A stretch of 64,000 nucleotides of DNA from Streptomyces fodineus (GCF_001735805.1 NZ_CP017248.1:6572001-6636000); one strand, 5' to 3'. Positions 7,724 to 16,850 are shown, numbered from the stretch's first letter. The notes: generated by a model from the sequence alone, not told the origin. Translations and numbers: made by a program.

Positions 7724-9598
7724 GTGAGCGACACACAGACCCTGATCGAGAACCGTCCGCCGTCCGTGGCGGCCCTCTTCCTGGAGCGCGTGGCGGCCAC
7801 ACCGGACGCCGAGGCCTACCGCTATCCGGTGGCCCCCGCCTCCGGCCAGGGCCCCGACGACTGGAAGTCGCTCAGCTGGGCGCAGGCGGCCGAGCGGGTG
7901 TACGCGATCGCGGCCGGCCTCATCGAGCTGGGTGTGCAGCCCGAGCAGCGCGTGGCGCTCGCCTCCTCCACCCGGGTCGAGTGGCTCCTGGCGGACCTCG
8001 GCATCATGTGCGCGGGCGGCGCGACGACCACGATCTACCCGCAGACCAACGCGGACGAATCGGCCTTCATCCTCTCCGACTCCGAGAGCCGGGTGCTGAT
8101 CGCCGAGGACGCGGCCCAGGTCGCCAAGGCCGTCGAGAAGCGCGCCGAGCTGCCCGACCTGACCAAGGTCGTCGTCATCGACCCGGCCGGCGCCGAGACG
8201 GACGACTGGGTCATCACCCTCGCCGAGCTGGAGCGGCGCGGCGCCGCCTACCTGGAGACCCACCCCGAGCTGATCAAGGAGCGGGTCGGCGCGATCAAGC
8301 GGGACCAGCTCGCCACCCTCATCTACACCTCCGGCACCACCGGCCGCCCCAAGGGAGTCAGGCTCCCGCACGACAACTGGGCGTACATGGCGAAGGCGAT
8401 CGCCGCGACCGGCCTGATCAGCGCCGAGGACGTGCAGTACCTGTGGCTGCCGCTCGCGCACGTCTTCGGCAAGGTGCTCACCTCGGGGCAGATCGAGGTC
8501 GGGCACGTCACCGCCGTGGACGGCCGCGTCGACAAGATCATCGAGAACCTTCCGGTGGTGCAGCCGACGTACATGGCGGCCGTGCCGCGCATCTTCGAGA
8601 AGGTCTACAACGGCGTCGCCGCCAAGGCCCGCGAGGGCGGCCCGGCCAAGTACAAGATCTTCCAGTGGGCCGCCGAGGTGGCCCGCGAGTACGCCAAGGT
8701 CAGCCAGGACAACTTCCGCCGCACCGGCAACCACGCCGTGCCGTTCGGCCTGGCCGCCAAGCACAAGGTCGCCGACACCCTCGTCTACGGCAAGCTCCGC
8801 GAGGCCTTCGGCGGCCGGCTGCGCGCCTGCGTCTCCGGCGCCTCCGCGCTCGCCCCCGAGATCGGCTACTTCTTCGCCGGCGCCGGCATCCACGTCCTGG
8901 AGGGCTACGGCCTCACCGAGTCCTCCGCGGCCTCCTTCGTCAACCCCGGCGAGGCCTACCGCACCGGCACGGTCGGCAAGCCGCTGCCCGGCACGGAGGT
9001 GCGTATCGCCGACGACGGCGAGATCCTGCTGCGCGGCCCCGGCATCATGGAGGGCTACCACGGGCTGCCCGAGAAGACCGCCGAGGTGCTGGAGACCGAT
9101 GGCTGGTTCCACACCGGGGACATCGGCGAGCTCTCGCCCGACGGCTATCTGCGCATCACCGACCGCAAGAAGGACCTCATCAAGACCTCCGGCGGCAAGT
9201 ACGTCGCACCGGCCGAGGTCGAGGGCCAGTTCAAGGGTGTGTGCCCGTACGTCTCCAACATCCTGGTGCACGGCGCCGACCGGAACTACTGCACCGCCCT
9301 CATCGCCCTGGACGAGCTCGCCATCCTGGACTGGGCCAAGGAGAACGGGCTGGAGGGCAAGGCGTACGCGGAGGTCGTCGCAGCTCCGCAGACGGTGGAG
9401 ATGATCGACGGGTACGTCCAGCAGCTCAACGCCGGGCTGCAGAAGTGGCAGACCGTGAAGAAGTTCCGGCTGCTGCCGCGGGATCTCGATGTGGAGCACG
9501 GGGAGATCACGCCGAGCCTGAAGCTGAAGCGTCCCGTGGTCGAGCGGGAGTACAAGCACCTCATCGACGAGATGTACGCCGGGACCAGGGAGAAGTAG
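7724..9598 (+). CDS. long-chain-fatty-acid--CoA ligase (AMP-forming), FadD15-like
   Basis: Activates fatty acids to acyl-CoA through an acyl-adenylate, feeding beta-oxidation or lipid synthesis. 624 residues from GTG 7724 with GGAGG at about -7. Adenylation motifs are in order: YTSGTTGRPKG near residue 200, GYGLTESSAA near 400, TGDIGELSPDGYLRITDRK near 465 and the C-terminal lysine motif KTSGGKYVAP. Length and the long middle insertion fit the membrane-associated long-chain class. Single-gene unit between two terminators. Exact chain-length preference cannot be read from sequence. Confidence 0.93.
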   Translation: MSDTQTLIENRPPSVAALFLERVAATPDAEAYRYPVAPASGQGPDDWKSLSWAQAAERVYAIAAGLIELGVQPEQRVALASSTRVEWLLADLGIMCAGGATTTIYPQTNADESAFILSDSESRVLIAEDAAQVAKAVEKRAELPDLTKVVVIDPAGAETDDWVITLAELERRGAAYLETHPELIKERVGAIKRDQLATLIYTSGTTGRPKGVRLPHDNWAYMAKAIAATGLISAEDVQYLWLPLAHVFGKVLTSGQIEVGHVTAVDGRVDKIIENLPVVQPTYMAAVPRIFEKVYNGVAAKAREGGPAKYKIFQWAAEVAREYAKVSQDNFRRTGNHAVPFGLAAKHKVADTLVYGKLREAFGGRLRACVSGASALAPEIGYFFAGAGIHVLEGYGLTESSAASFVNPGEAYRTGTVGKPLPGTEVRIADDGEILLRGPGIMEGYHGLPEKTAEVLETDGWFHTGDIGELSPDGYLRITDRKKDLIKTSGGKYVAPAEVEGQFKGVCPYVSNILVHGADRNYCTALIALDELAILDWAKENGLEGKAYAEVVAAPQTVEMIDGYVQQLNAGLQKWQTVKKFRLLPRDLDVEHGEITPSLKLKRPVVEREYKHLIDEMYAGTREK

Positions 9599-9629
9599 GA
9601 CGGTCCCGACAGGGGCGGGGGGGACCGTC
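9599..9629 (+). terminator. terminator of the acyl-CoA ligase gene
   Basis: GACGGTCCC (9599-9607) and GGGACCGTC (9621-9629) give a perfect 9-bp stem directly after the stop codon, with a G-rich 13-base loop. Confidence 0.75.
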
Positions 9630-9664
9630 GGCGGCCGCGGGTGATACGTGGCCTGTCGTGCGGT

Positions 9665-9712
9665 CCCCGCGCCTTTGCCCCGCGCCTTTGCCCCGCGTCC
9701 TTTCCCCGCGCC
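9665..9712. repeat. short tandem repeat, 14-15 bp unit
   Basis: Three to four imperfect copies of CCCCGCGCCTTTG lie between the ligase terminator and the regulator gene. A few bases downstream AAGTGG (9743-9748) and CCACTT (9760-9765) form an inverted repeat that could be an operator for the next gene. Confidence 0.6.
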
Positions 9713-9812
9713 CATGGGTAAGTTGCGCTCACCGGCGTTCGAAAGTGGCCGTCTTCTGTCCACTTCCGTGACTCACTGCTTATAGGTGCCCTCGGTCTGT
9801 CACCCTGGCCGC

Positions 9813-11639
9813 ATGGACATGGCGGCCATACCGGCGCAGCGGGAGAGTGAGCCCCGGGACAGGGAGGTACGGGGGCGGGCCGTGCTGTCCGGGAGTCCTC
9901 TCGCGCCCGGTACGGCTCGGGCGCTGGTGCGGGCCGCGCTGGTCGAGGCGCCGGAGGTCTCGGCGCGACTCGTCGACGACGCCCTGGCCGTCGTCAGCGA
10001 GCTGGTCACCAACGCCGTCGTACATGCCGGTACGGACGTGGAGGTCGACTGGCGGCTGGAGGAGAGCGCCGCGTTCGTCGTGGAGGTCAGCGACCGGCAC
10101 CCCTCCCGCGCCCTGCGCGATGCCCTCGGCGGCGAGGGGTCGTACGACAGCGCCGAGTACGGGCGCGGACTGCGGCTGGTCACCACGCTTGCCGAGTCCT
10201 GGGGCGTCACCTACCGCGCAGGCGGCAAGACGGTCTGGGCCCGGCTGGCCCCGGGCGGCATCGAGGACCCCGACGCACCCGTACCGGACCCGGCCCTGGA
10301 GGTCGCCGAGGACCTGGCCCCGCAGCCGCACCGCGCCGACGGCGACCGGGACTGGCTCGGCCGGGGCGCGCTGTCCTTCCTCGCCGAGGCCTCCGACCTG
10401 CTCGCCGGACAGCTGGACGAGAGCCTGGTCACCGCACTCACCGGCCAGCTCATCGTGCCCCGGCTCGCCGACTGGTGCGCGGTGTGGCTGGAGGACGAGG
10501 CGACCGTGCGAGGCGGCGCCGGCGGCGGACCCGACCGGGTCTGGCACGCCAGCGAGAACCGCATCGAGGAACTGCGCTGCGCCCTGGAGAAGGAACCACC
10601 CTGCCCGAGTGACGGGCTGCGGTGCGGCCCCGAGCCGTACCCGTGGCCCGGCCATGCGCTCGGCCCGCAGGGCGCCGACGGTACGGCGCTGGCGTACCGG
10701 CTGATCGCGGGCGCCCGGCCGCTCGGCACGCTGGTCATCGGCCGCTGCGGGCTCGCACGCTTCCCCGACGAGGTCACCGGCCTCGTGGAGGACCTCGGCC
10801 GCCGGGTGGCCCTCGCCATCGGCGCGGCCCGCCAGTACGCCCGCCAGGTCACCATCAGCGCCGTGCTCCAGCGCGGCCTGCTGCCCGGCGCCGTCGCCCA
10901 CATCCCCGGCATGAGCAGCGCACTCGTCTACGAGCCCTGCGACAAGGGCGGACCCAGCGGCGACTTCTACGACCTGTTCCCGGCGGGCGACGGCCGCTGG
11001 TGCTTCGCCGTCGGGGACGTCCAGGGCAAGGGCCCGGAGGCGGCGGTCGTGATCGGCCTCGCCCGCCCCTGGCTGCGCCTCCTCGCCCGCGAGGGCTACC
11101 GCGTCGCCGACGTCCTCGACCGCCTCAACCAGCTCCTCCTGGACGACGCCACCGAGGCCGCCGACGCCGCCGCCCGCGCGCTCGTCGCCGCCGGCGGCCG
11201 GCCGGTGGCCACCGGGGACGGTCCGCAGACCCGCTTCCTGTCCCTGCTCTACGGCGAGCTGACCCCGTACGACGGCGGGGTCCGCTGCACCCTCGCCTCC
11301 GCCGGCCACCCGCTTCCGCTCGTCCTGAGCCCCGACGGCACCGTGCGCACCGCCGCCGGCCCGCAGACCCTGCTCGGCGTGGTCGAGGACGAGACGTACA
11401 CCAGCGAGACCCTGGACCTGCGGCCCGGTGACAGCCTGCTGTGCGTCACCGACGGGGTGACCGAGCGGCGCTCCGGCTCCTGCCAGTTCGACGACGGCGA
11501 CGGCCTCGCCCGCGCTCTGTCCGGCTGCGCCGGCCTCAGCGCCGAACTGATCGCGGAAAGGATCCGCCGCCTGGTGGACGACTTCGGCGGGGGTCCGCTC
11601 GAGGACGACCTCGCCCTGCTGGTGCTCCAGGCGGAGTGA
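9813..11639 (+). CDS. fused anti-sigma-factor-type ATPase / GAF / PP2C (SpoIIE) phosphatase
   Basis: A regulator combining partner-switching activities in one cytoplasmic polypeptide. From ATG 9813 (a GTG at 9786 would add nine residues) it has 608 residues. About 25-150 is an RsbW/SpoIIAB-like Bergerat ATPase (VVSELVTNAVVHAG, then YGRGLRLVTTLAESWGV); about 185-340 looks like a GAF sensor domain; about 355-606 is a PP2C-type phosphatase with CDKGGPSGDFYDLF, FAVGDVQGKGPEAA, LASAGHPLPLVL and CVTDGVTERR. No membrane segments. Multi-domain proteins of this class are numerous in Streptomyces and are thought to control anti-sigma antagonists; no sigma factor or antagonist gene lies beside it, so the target is unknown. 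Confidence 0.88.
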   Translation: MDMAAIPAQRESEPRDREVRGRAVLSGSPLAPGTARALVRAALVEAPEVSARLVDDALAVVSELVTNAVVHAGTDVEVDWRLEESAAFVVEVSDRHPSRALRDALGGEGSYDSAEYGRGLRLVTTLAESWGVTYRAGGKTVWARLAPGGIEDPDAPVPDPALEVAEDLAPQPHRADGDRDWLGRGALSFLAEASDLLAGQLDESLVTALTGQLIVPRLADWCAVWLEDEATVRGGAGGGPDRVWHASENRIEELRCALEKEPPCPSDGLRCGPEPYPWPGHALGPQGADGTALAYRLIAGARPLGTLVIGRCGLARFPDEVTGLVEDLGRRVALAIGAARQYARQVTISAVLQRGLLPGAVAHIPGMSSALVYEPCDKGGPSGDFYDLFPAGDGRWCFAVGDVQGKGPEAAVVIGLARPWLRLLAREGYRVADVLDRLNQLLLDDATEAADAAARALVAAGGRPVATGDGPQTRFLSLLYGELTPYDGGVRCTLASAGHPLPLVLSPDGTVRTAAGPQTLLGVVEDETYTSETLDLRPGDSLLCVTDGVTERRSGSCQFDDGDGLARALSGCAGLSAELIAERIRRLVDDFGGGPLEDDLALLVLQAE

Positions 11640-11657
11640 CCGCCGGCGTACGGGACA

Positions 11658-12899
11658 ATGGAGTACATGCCTTCCGCACTCCCCGACGGCGAGCCCGTCC
11701 CCGCCGACGGCGCGCTGCCCGCGCACGCGCTCGCCGGAGCCGCCGAGCGGCCCCTGGGGTTCTACCTCCACGTCCCGTACTGCGCGACCCGCTGCGGCTA
11801 CTGCGACTTCAACACCTACACCGCGACCGAGCTGCGCGGCACGGGCGGCGTGCTGGCGTCCCGCGACAACTACGCGGACACGCTGACGGACGAGATCCGG
11901 CTCGCCCGGAAGGTGCTCGGCGACGACCCGCGCGAGGTCCGTACGGTCTTCGTCGGCGGCGGTACGCCCACGCTGCTGGCCGCCGATGATCTCGTACGGA
12001 TGCTGGGGGCCGTCCGGAACGAGTTCGGTCTGGCACCGGACGCGGAGATCACGACGGAGGCGAACCCGGAGTCCGTCGATCCGGCCTACCTCGCCACGCT
12101 CCGGGAGGGCGGCTTCAACCGGATCTCCTTCGGCATGCAGAGCGCGAGGCAGCACGTACTGCGCGTGCTCGACCGCACCCACACGCCGGGCCGCCCCGAG
12201 GCCTGCGTCGCGGAGGCACGGGCGGCGGGCTTCGGGCACGTCAACCTCGACCTGATCTACGGCACCCCGGGGGAGAGCGACGACGACTGGCGGGCCTCGC
12301 TGGACGCGGCGATCGGCGCCGGGCCGGACCACGTCAGCGCGTACGCGCTGATCGTCGAGGAGGGCACGCAGCTGGCCCGCCGGATCCGCCGGGGCGAGGT
12401 CCCGATGACCGACGACGACGTGCACGCGGACCGGTACCTGATCGCGGAGGAGACCCTGAGCAAGGCGGGCTTCGACTGGTACGAGGTCTCCAACTGGGCC
12501 ACTTCGGAGGCGGGCCGCTGCCTGCACAACGAGCTGTACTGGCGGGGCGCCGACTGGTGGGGCGCGGGTCCCGGGGCGCACTCGCACGTGGGCGGGGTGC
12601 GCTGGTGGAACGTCAAGCATCCCGGGGCGTACGCGGCGGCACTGGCGTCGGGGAAGTCGCCGGGGGCGGGCCGAGAGCTGCTGTCCGACGAGGACCGGCG
12701 GGTGGAGCGGATCCTGCTGGAGCTGCGGCTGCGGGAGGGGGCGCCGCTGTCCCTGCTGAAGGAGCAGGGTCTGGCCGCGTCCCGGCGGGCGCTGGCGGAG
12801 GGACTCCTCCAGGAAGGTCCGTACGACGAGGGGCGGGCCGTGCTCACGCTGCGCGGGCGGCTGCTGGCGGACGCGGTGGTGCGGGACCTGGTGGACTGA
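11658..12899 (+). CDS. hemW: radical SAM heme chaperone HemW (formerly coproporphyrinogen III oxidase-like)
   Basis: Radical SAM protein that binds heme and is thought to deliver it to haemoproteins. 413 residues if ATG 11658 is used; ATG 11667 (MPSALPDGEP) is an equally plausible start. The cluster motif CATRCGYCDF places Cys42, Cys46 and Cys49 around the 4Fe-4S cluster, followed by GGGTPT and the late HNELYW, which matches the HNxxYW signature of HemW rather than true HemN. It lies upstream of the hrcA-dnaJ heat-shock genes, a neighbourhood shared by many Gram-positive genomes. Faces DUF3097 across a hairpin. Confidence 0.93.
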   Translation: MEYMPSALPDGEPVPADGALPAHALAGAAERPLGFYLHVPYCATRCGYCDFNTYTATELRGTGGVLASRDNYADTLTDEIRLARKVLGDDPREVRTVFVGGGTPTLLAADDLVRMLGAVRNEFGLAPDAEITTEANPESVDPAYLATLREGGFNRISFGMQSARQHVLRVLDRTHTPGRPEACVAEARAAGFGHVNLDLIYGTPGESDDDWRASLDAAIGAGPDHVSAYALIVEEGTQLARRIRRGEVPMTDDDVHADRYLIAEETLSKAGFDWYEVSNWATSEAGRCLHNELYWRGADWWGAGPGAHSHVGGVRWWNVKHPGAYAAALASGKSPGAGRELLSDEDRRVERILLELRLREGAPLSLLKEQGLAASRRALAEGLLQEGPYDEGRAVLTLRGRLLADAVVRDLVD

Positions 12900-12904
12900 T
12901 CACT

Positions 12905-12945
12905 GCGGCGGCTGAATCCGAGTGGGACACCAGCGGATTCGCCGC
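12905..12945. terminator. bidirectional terminator between hemW and the DUF3097 gene
   Basis: GAATCCG (12914-12920) pairs perfectly with CGGATTC (12934-12940), extended by GCGGC/GCCGC outside with a 3-base bulge. Lies between convergent stop codons. Confidence 0.65.
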
Positions 12946-12956
12946 GTACGGGAACG

Positions 12957-13769
12957 TCAGGCCCCACCGCTGCCCGTGACGAAGTCGATCAGTTCCTCCA
13001 CCCGCCCCAGCAACTCCGGCTCCAGGTCCTTGTAGGAGCCCACCCGCTTCAGGATCGCCTGCCACACCGCCCCGGTGTTCTCCGGCGGCCAGCCCAGCGC
13101 CCGGCACACGCCCGTCTTCCAGTCCTGCCCCTTCGGCACCGCCGGCCAGGCCTCGATCCCCAGCGCGGCCGGCTTCACCGCCTGCCAGATGTCGATGTAC
13201 GGGTGGCCGACCACCAGGGCGTGTTCGCTGGTCACCGACTCCGCGATGCGCCACTCCTTCGTGCCCGGCACCAGGTGGTCCACCAGCACGCCCAACCGCG
13301 CGTCCGGGCCCGGCGCGAAGGAGGACACGATCGAGGGCAGGTCGTCCACGCCCTCCAGGTACTCCACCACCACGCCCTCGATGCGCAGGTCGTCGCCCCA
13401 CACCTTCTCGACCAGCTCGGCGTCGTGCCGGCCCTCGACGTAGATGCGGCCGGCGCGGGCCACGCGGGCGCGGGCACCGGGGACGGCGACCGAGCCGGAG
13501 GCGGTACGGGTGGGGCGTACCGGACCGGCCGAAGGCCGCACCAGCGTCACCACCCGGCCCTCCAGCAGGAAGCCCCCCGGCTCCAGCGGGAACACCCGGT
13601 GCTTGCCGAAGCGGTCCTCCAGCGTCACCGTGCCCGCCTCGCAGCGGATCACCGCCCCGCAGAACCCGGTGCCGGGCTCCTCCACCACCAGGCCCGGCTC
13701 GGCCGGTACCTCAGGCACCGGCTTCGGCTTCTTCCACGGCGGGGTCAGGTCGGCGGAGTACTGGCGCAT
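12957..13769 (-). CDS. DUF3097 family protein
   Basis: 270 residues from ATG 13769 (MRQYSADLTPPWKKPKP); the frame stays open upstream but this start matches the family N-terminus. DUF3097 is an actinobacterial family of unknown function. The sequence has an N-terminal beta-rich region (TGFCGAVIRCEAGTVTLEDRFGKHRVFPL) and a C-terminal region with a TOPRIM-like look: IYVEGRHDAELVEKVWG, then LGVLVDHLVPGTKEW and ALVVGHPYIDIWQAV. If it is TOPRIM-like, a nucleic-acid function is possible; this is inference. It follows the MBL hydrolase gene by 34 bases, so the two are probably cotranscribed. Confidence 0.85.
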   Translation of the reverse strand: MRQYSADLTPPWKKPKPVPEVPAEPGLVVEEPGTGFCGAVIRCEAGTVTLEDRFGKHRVFPLEPGGFLLEGRVVTLVRPSAGPVRPTRTASGSVAVPGARARVARAGRIYVEGRHDAELVEKVWGDDLRIEGVVVEYLEGVDDLPSIVSSFAPGPDARLGVLVDHLVPGTKEWRIAESVTSEHALVVGHPYIDIWQAVKPAALGIEAWPAVPKGQDWKTGVCRALGWPPENTGAVWQAILKRVGSYKDLEPELLGRVEELIDFVTGSGGA

Positions 13770-13803
13770 TCGGATGACGATAGGAGAAGCCGTGTCGCGG
13801 TGC

Positions 13804-14526
13804 TCACGACACGCCGAAACGCGTAGCCAGGGCGTCCCGTTGCCGTCGTACGAACCCCGCGTCCACCACCGCTCCGTGACCGGGCACGTACAGCGCGTCC
13901 TCGCCACCGAGCGAAAGCAGCCGGTCCAGGGCGTCCGGCCAACGGGACGGGACCGCGTCCGGGCCCGCCTGGGGCTCGCCGGACTCCTCGACCAGGTCGC
14001 CGCAGAAGACCACCTCCGGTGCGCCGGGGATCAATACGGCCAGGTCGTGGGCGGTGTGACCCGGGCCCACGTTCGCCAGCAGGACCTGGCGGCCGCCGCC
14101 GAGGTCGAGGGTCCACTCGCCGGAGACCAGATGGGCGGGGGGTACGAGAGCGCCCACGGCCTCGTCCGCGTCGGCCACCGCGAGTCCGTTCCTCACCGCG
14201 TCCAGGCGCAGCTCACCGCGTTCGTAGGCGAACACCGCGTCGACGCCCACCGCGCCGTACATCTGCGCCCCCGCGAAGGCCGGCGCCCCGAAGACATGGT
14301 CGAAGTGGGGGTGGGTCAGCGCGAGATGGGTCACACGGACGCCGGCCAGTTCCTCGGCCTGGGCCCGCAGCCGCGCGCCCTCGGCCAGGCTGGAGCCGGC
14401 GTCCACCATCAGCGCCGTACCCTCGCCGAGGACCAGTCCCGCCGTGCAGTCCCAGCCGGGCAGGCGGCACCGGCCGACACCCGCGGCCAACCGCTCCCAC
14501 CCCAGCTCTTCCCAAGTCACCGTCAT
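13804..14526 (-). CDS. MBL-fold metallo-hydrolase
   Basis: 240-residue member of the metallo-beta-lactamase superfamily with the di-metal motif THPHFDH (HxHxDH), a downstream GPGHTAHD histidine, CGDLVEE (metal-bridging Asp) and a final GHG (VPGHGAVVD). The overall pattern fits glyoxalase II-like or quinol-type hydrolases, acting on an unknown small molecule in the cytoplasm. It is read divergently from hrcA, so its promoter shares the 164-bp region holding the CIRCE element, and it may be co-transcribed with the DUF3097 gene. Confidence 0.85.
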   Translation of the reverse strand: MTVTWEELGWERLAAGVGRCRLPGWDCTAGLVLGEGTALMVDAGSSLAEGARLRAQAEELAGVRVTHLALTHPHFDHVFGAPAFAGAQMYGAVGVDAVFAYERGELRLDAVRNGLAVADADEAVGALVPPAHLVSGEWTLDLGGGRQVLLANVGPGHTAHDLAVLIPGAPEVVFCGDLVEESGEPQAGPDAVPSRWPDALDRLLSLGGEDALYVPGHGAVVDAGFVRRQRDALATRFGVS

Positions 14527-14568
14527 ACCGCGACGCTAGCCGCACACGCCGTCCCGACCGCACCGACC

Positions 14569-14599
14569 TTGCCCTGGGTGTACCCGACAGCCGTACACT
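14569..14599 (+). promoter_or_regulatory. putative hrcA promoter
   Basis: TTGCCC (14569-14574) and TACACT (14594-14599) are 19 bases apart, slightly long for HrdB. The CIRCE operator begins just downstream, so bound repressor would block initiation here. Confidence 0.5.
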
Positions 14600-14610
14600 G
14601 GGCGGGAACC

Positions 14611-14637
14611 CTGGCACTCACACGTGAAGAGTGCCAG
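14611..14637. promoter_or_regulatory. CIRCE operator (HrcA binding site)
   Basis: CTGGCACTC (14611-14619), nine bases, then GAGTGCCAG (14629-14637): a perfect 9-9-9 inverted repeat in the form used by Streptomyces, where the classic TTAGCACTC arm is replaced by CTGGCACTC. It lies 53 bases before hrcA, implying autoregulation of hrcA-dnaJ and heat induction. Confidence 0.95.
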
Positions 14638-14690
14638 GCGGACGAGACCGCGGGACAGAGGGGACGACCACATGCTGGAGGTGCGCGCGA

Positions 14691-15707
14691 ATGCTGAGTG
14701 AACGCAGGCTTCAGGTACTGCGCGCCATCGTCCAGGACTACGTGGGCACCGAGGAGCCGGTCGGGTCGAAGGCCCTGACCGAGCGGCACAGCCTCGGGGT
14801 CTCCCCGGCCACCGTCCGCAACGACATGGCGGCCCTGGAGGACGAGGGATACATCGCCCAGCCGCACACCAGCGCCGGGCGGATCCCGACGGACAAGGGC
14901 TATCGGCTGTTCGTCGACAAGCTCGCCGGCGTCAAGCCGATGACCGCGCCCGAGCGGCGGGCCATCCAGAACTTCCTGGAGGGCGCCGTCGACCTCGACG
15001 ACGTCGTGGCCCGCACCGTGCGGCTGCTCGCGCAGCTCACCCGGCAGGTCGCCGTCGTGCAGTACCCGTCCCTGACCCGGTCCACCGTGCGGCATGTGGA
15101 GCTGCTCTCGCTCGCCCCCGCGCGCGTGATGCTCGTGCTGATCACGGACACCGGCCGGGTCGAGCAGCGGATGGTCGACTGCCCGGCGCCGTTCGGGGAG
15201 TCGTCGCTGGCGGACCTGCGCGCGCGGCTGAACAGCAAGGTCGCGGGCCGCCGGTTCGCGGATGTGCCGCGGTTGGTCGAGGACCTGCCGGAAGCCTTCG
15301 AGGCCGAGGACCGCGGTACGGTCTCCACGGTGCTCTCCACTCTCCTGGAGACACTCGTCGAGGAGAACGAGGAGCGGCTGATGATCGGCGGCACCGCCAA
15401 TCTCACCCGCTTCGGACACGACTTCCCCCTCACGATCCGGCCCGTCCTGGAGGCCCTGGAGGAGCAGGTCGTGCTCCTCAAGCTCCTCGGCGAGGCGAAG
15501 GATCCGGGCGTGACGGTGCGCATCGGGCACGAGAACGCTCATGAGGGACTCAACTCCACCTCCGTGGTGTCGGTGGGCTACGGTTCGGGCGGCGAGGCGG
15601 TTGCCAAGCTCGGCGTGGTCGGACCGACCCGCATGGATTACCCGGGAACGATGGGAGCGGTACGCGCAGTGGCACGGTACGTCGGACAGATCCTGGCGGA
15701 GTCGTAA
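14691..15707 (+). CDS. hrcA: heat-inducible transcription repressor HrcA
   Basis: Repressor of class I heat-shock genes through CIRCE; activity depends on the GroE chaperonin. 338 residues from ATG 14691, with GGAGG nine bases upstream; the frame extends back to 14631 but that would overlap the CIRCE element. N-terminal winged helix: MLSERRLQVLRAIVQDYVGT and VSPATVRNDMAALEDEGYI, then the conserved HTSAGRIPTDKGYR. The rest is the GAF-like dimer domain. The stop codon abuts the dnaJ GTG with no gap, so the genes are translationally coupled. Confidence 0.97.
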   Translation: MLSERRLQVLRAIVQDYVGTEEPVGSKALTERHSLGVSPATVRNDMAALEDEGYIAQPHTSAGRIPTDKGYRLFVDKLAGVKPMTAPERRAIQNFLEGAVDLDDVVARTVRLLAQLTRQVAVVQYPSLTRSTVRHVELLSLAPARVMLVLITDTGRVEQRMVDCPAPFGESSLADLRARLNSKVAGRRFADVPRLVEDLPEAFEAEDRGTVSTVLSTLLETLVEENEERLMIGGTANLTRFGHDFPLTIRPVLEALEEQVVLLKLLGEAKDPGVTVRIGHENAHEGLNSTSVVSVGYGSGGEAVAKLGVVGPTRMDYPGTMGAVRAVARYVGQILAES

Positions 15708-16844
15708 GTGGCCACGGACTACTACGCCGTTCTCGGCGTGCGCCGCGACGCGTCGCAGGATGAGATCAAGAAGGCGTTCCGCCGGCTCGCGCGCGAGCTG
15801 CACCCGGACGTCAATCCGGACCCGAAGACCCAGGAGCGGTTCAAGGAGATCAACGCCGCTTACGAGGTGCTCTCGGACCCGCAGAAGAAGCAGGTCTACG
15901 ACCTCGGCGGCGACCCGCTCTCGCAGGCGGGCGGCGCCGGCGCGGGCGGCTTCGGGGCCGGTGGCTTCGGCAACTTCTCCGACATCATGGACGCCTTCTT
16001 CGGTACGGCGTCCCAGCGCGGCCCGCGCTCGCGCACCCGGCGCGGCCAGGACGCGATGATCCGCATCGAGGTCGAGCTGAACGAGGCGGCCTTCGGCACG
16101 ACCAAGGACATCCAGGTCGACACGGCCGTCGTCTGCAACACCTGCAACGGCGAGGGCGCGGCGCCGGGGACGACCGCCCAGACGTGTGACATGTGCCGCG
16201 GCCGCGGTGAGGTCTCGCAGGTCACCCGGTCCTTCCTGGGCCAGGTCATGACCTCGCGTCCCTGCCCCCAGTGCCAGGGCTTCGGCACGGTCGTGCCCAC
16301 CCCGTGCCCGGAGTGCGCCGGCGACGGCCGGGTCCGGTCGCGGCGGACGCTGACCGTGAAGATCCCGGCCGGTGTCGACAACGGCACGCGGATCCAGCTC
16401 GCCGGTGAGGGCGAGGTCGGGCCGGGCGGCGGTCCGGCCGGTGACCTGTACGTCGAGATCCACGAGCTGCCGCACCAGACCTTCCAGCGGCGCGGCGACG
16501 ACCTGCACTGCACGGTCACCATCCCGATGACAGCGGCGGCGCTCGGCACCAAGGTGCCGCTGGAGACCCTGGACGGCATGGAGGAGGTCGACATCCGGCC
16601 CGGCACCCAGTCCGGCCAGTCGATCCCGCTGCACAACCGGGGCGTCACACATCTGCGCGGCGGCGGCCGCGGTGACCTGATCGTGCACGTCGAGGTGCAG
16701 ACGCCGACCAAACTGGACCCGGAGCAGGAGCGGCTGCTGCGGGAACTGGCCAAGCTGCGGGGCGAGGAGCGCCCGCAGGGACAGTTCCAGCCGGGGCAGC
16801 AGGGGTTGTTCTCGCGGCTGAAGGACGCCTTCAACGGGCGCTGA
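15708..16844 (+). CDS. dnaJ: molecular chaperone DnaJ
   Basis: Hsp40 co-chaperone that stimulates DnaK ATPase. 378 residues from GTG 15708. J domain (1-70) with the HPD motif in ELHPDVNPD; Gly-rich linker (GGAGAGGFGAGGFG) about 75-95; four CxxCxGxG zinc repeats (CNTCNGEG, CDMCRGRG, CPQCQGFG, CPECAGDG) about 145-215; C-terminal substrate domains. Because it is linked to hrcA rather than dnaK-grpE, this is the second, HrcA-controlled DnaJ of Streptomyces (often called DnaJ2). Followed by a strong terminator. Confidence 0.97.
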   Translation: MATDYYAVLGVRRDASQDEIKKAFRRLARELHPDVNPDPKTQERFKEINAAYEVLSDPQKKQVYDLGGDPLSQAGGAGAGGFGAGGFGNFSDIMDAFFGTASQRGPRSRTRRGQDAMIRIEVELNEAAFGTTKDIQVDTAVVCNTCNGEGAAPGTTAQTCDMCRGRGEVSQVTRSFLGQVMTSRPCPQCQGFGTVVPTPCPECAGDGRVRSRRTLTVKIPAGVDNGTRIQLAGEGEVGPGGGPAGDLYVEIHELPHQTFQRRGDDLHCTVTIPMTAAALGTKVPLETLDGMEEVDIRPGTQSGQSIPLHNRGVTHLRGGGRGDLIVHVEVQTPTKLDPEQERLLRELAKLRGEERPQGQFQPGQQGLFSRLKDAFNGR

Positions 16845-16850
16845 GGCGCT

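Noticed and set aside
9780..12620. 946-codon open frame on the minus strand
   Set aside because: Shadow of the phosphatase and hemW genes in GC-rich DNA; no recognisable domain, and the + strand frames carry clear catalytic motifs.
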